Source: an uncultured Flavobacteriales bacterium (GTDB taxonomy: Bacteria > Bacteroidota > Bacteroidia > Flavobacteriales_D > SKUL01). Taken from it: 5,960 nt of DNA. Position 1 is the first letter of the stretch. Every line of letters starts with the position of its first letter. The stretch is taken from contig CALDPJ010000246.1 of assembly GCA_937911795.1 (NCBI GenBank), positions 1 through 5,960 of the forward strand. Direction: 5' to 3'. The notes below the pieces were generated by a model. The model searched no databases, was not told where the DNA came from, and saw only the letters and a list, made by a program, of their open reading frames with translations. Positions 5,625-5,960 of the stretch are shown one piece after another. The translations under genes and the position numbers were made by a program.

Positions 5625-5862
5625 AACGCCGAGATCATTGATCAGAAAAGTATATCGGTAATACAGAATATACCGGTCGGGTGGGAGACAACCCCGGTGA
5701 ACGGAAAGTGGAAATCGAAGTGGGCTAAGCAACCATAACCATTGAATAAGATTGTCTACAGTGGATGGCTGAGTAAGTAGATTTTATTTCGTGTTTCGCA
5801 ACAATCGATATGAAAGAATTCCTGCAGACTGTCCAGCCCGCGAAGAATTTCGCGGGTTTTTT
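5625..5862 (+). ncRNA. Candidate structured non-coding RNA, family not recognised
   Basis: A strong promoter and a clean intrinsic terminator bound about 238 bases with no credible gene: the only ATG frame near the end (5811-5888, 25 codons) runs through the terminator. The transcript is rich in possible stems. These are AUCGGUA/UACCGGU (5654-5660 with 5671-5677), GGGU/ACCC closing GGGAGACA (5679-5694, extendable by ACCG/CGGU), CCAU+CCAUUG pairing CAGUGG+AUGG (5733-5744 with 5759-5768), and UCG+UGUU-UCGC-AACA+CGA (5789-5808). Long-range pairing of UAUAUCGGU (5651-5659) with AUCGAUAUG (5804-5812) is an alternative to the first stem. I see no tmRNA, SRP, RNase P, TPP, FMN, cobalamin or c-di-GMP signature. 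A divergent Bacteroidota 6S RNA or a lineage-specific small RNA are both possible. The 5' end is predicted from the promoter, not observed. Confidence 0.55.
5837..5862 (+). terminator. Intrinsic (Rho-independent) terminator of the candidate RNA
   Basis: A perfect 8-base stem CCCGCGAA (5837-5844) and TTCGCGGG (5849-5856) with loop GAAT is followed at once by six T and then ATTTTA. The T tract is on the plus strand only, so it mainly ends the rightward RNA. The hairpin also lies downstream of the convergent minus-strand gene but has no T run in that direction. Confidence 0.9.
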
Positions 5863-5890
5863 ATTTTATCAAAAAAATGCTCATTAAAAT

Positions 5891-5960
5891 TTAACCCCTC
5901 GGCGCATCACATTCAATCACTTCCTGTTTCTCCCATCGCTTGTTTTTCTTGTGCCAGTAG
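5891..5960 (-). CDS. C-terminal end of an unidentified protein (5' end outside window)
   Basis: Reading leftward from the right edge, only one minus-strand frame stays open. It encodes 22 residues, YWHKKNKRWEKQEVIECD then APRG, and stops at TAA 5891-5893. The other two minus-strand frames hit stops within this stretch. The tail is basic and tryptophan/lysine-rich, without a motif I can assign. It is convergent with the candidate RNA, whose terminator ends 28 bases away. The fragment is too short to name, and a chance open frame of this length is possible. Confidence 0.45.
   Translation of the reverse strand, partial: YWHKKNKRWEKQEVIECDAPRG

Noticed and set aside
5640..5649. GATCAGAAAA occurring both here and at the first ten bases of the window
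   Set aside because: It is a ten-base match with no similarity beyond it on either side, and is best treated as chance.
5625..5862. Candidate RNA as a cobalamin or c-di-GMP riboswitch, RNase P RNA, SRP RNA or tmRNA
   Set aside because: I searched by eye for their conserved core strings and did not find them, and no gene lies downstream on the same strand for a riboswitch to control.
5811..5888. 25-codon plus-strand frame starting ATG AAA GAA TTC
   Set aside because: It reads straight through the terminator stem and T tract, so it would not be present on a terminated transcript, and the peptide has no recognisable features.

Overview
The window looks like chromosomal DNA from a member of the Bacteroidota. 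The evidence is a TonB-dependent receptor with a Bacteroidota-style barrel end, a textbook Bacteroidota promoter (TTG, 23 bases, TAAATTTG), almost no Shine-Dalgarno sequences before the starts, and GC-rich palindromic intergenic repeats of the CCCTCCCC/GGAGGGG type beside a DUF559 gene. Genus and species cannot be told from the sequence alone.

Layout from left to right. (1) Positions 1-1681, plus strand: the 3' part of a TonB-dependent outer-membrane receptor, followed after one base by a secreted thioredoxin-fold protein with a WCRFC motif. (2) Positions 1610-2461: a repeat island. Two tandem copies of a roughly 155-base palindromic unit lie 165 bases apart, then comes a GTG-started gene for a DUF559 (Vsr-like, PD-(D/E)XK) endonuclease-domain protein, then a decayed right half of a third unit. 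The first unit runs into the thioredoxin gene and supplies its last 23 codons. (3) Positions 2499-5532, minus strand: a compact three-gene operon read leftward, encoding a lipoprotein membrane-fusion adaptor, a MacB/FtsX-type ABC permease and a LolD/MacB-type ABC ATPase. The gaps are 3 and 1 bases. The proteins should form an inner-membrane/periplasm export complex of the MacAB or DevBCA type; no TolC-like outer-membrane partner lies in the window. (4) Positions 5585-5862, plus strand: a strong Bacteroidota promoter drives about 240 bases with no credible coding sequence, rich in potential stems and ending in a clean intrinsic terminator. This is best read as a stand-alone structured non-coding RNA whose family I do not recognise. 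(5) Positions 5891-5960, minus strand: the last 22 codons of a gene that enters from the right and faces the RNA.

The two parts most worth following up are the unassigned structured RNA and the repeat island around the DUF559 gene, which looks like a small mobile or formerly mobile family of palindromic units. The transport genes are ordinary members of known families.
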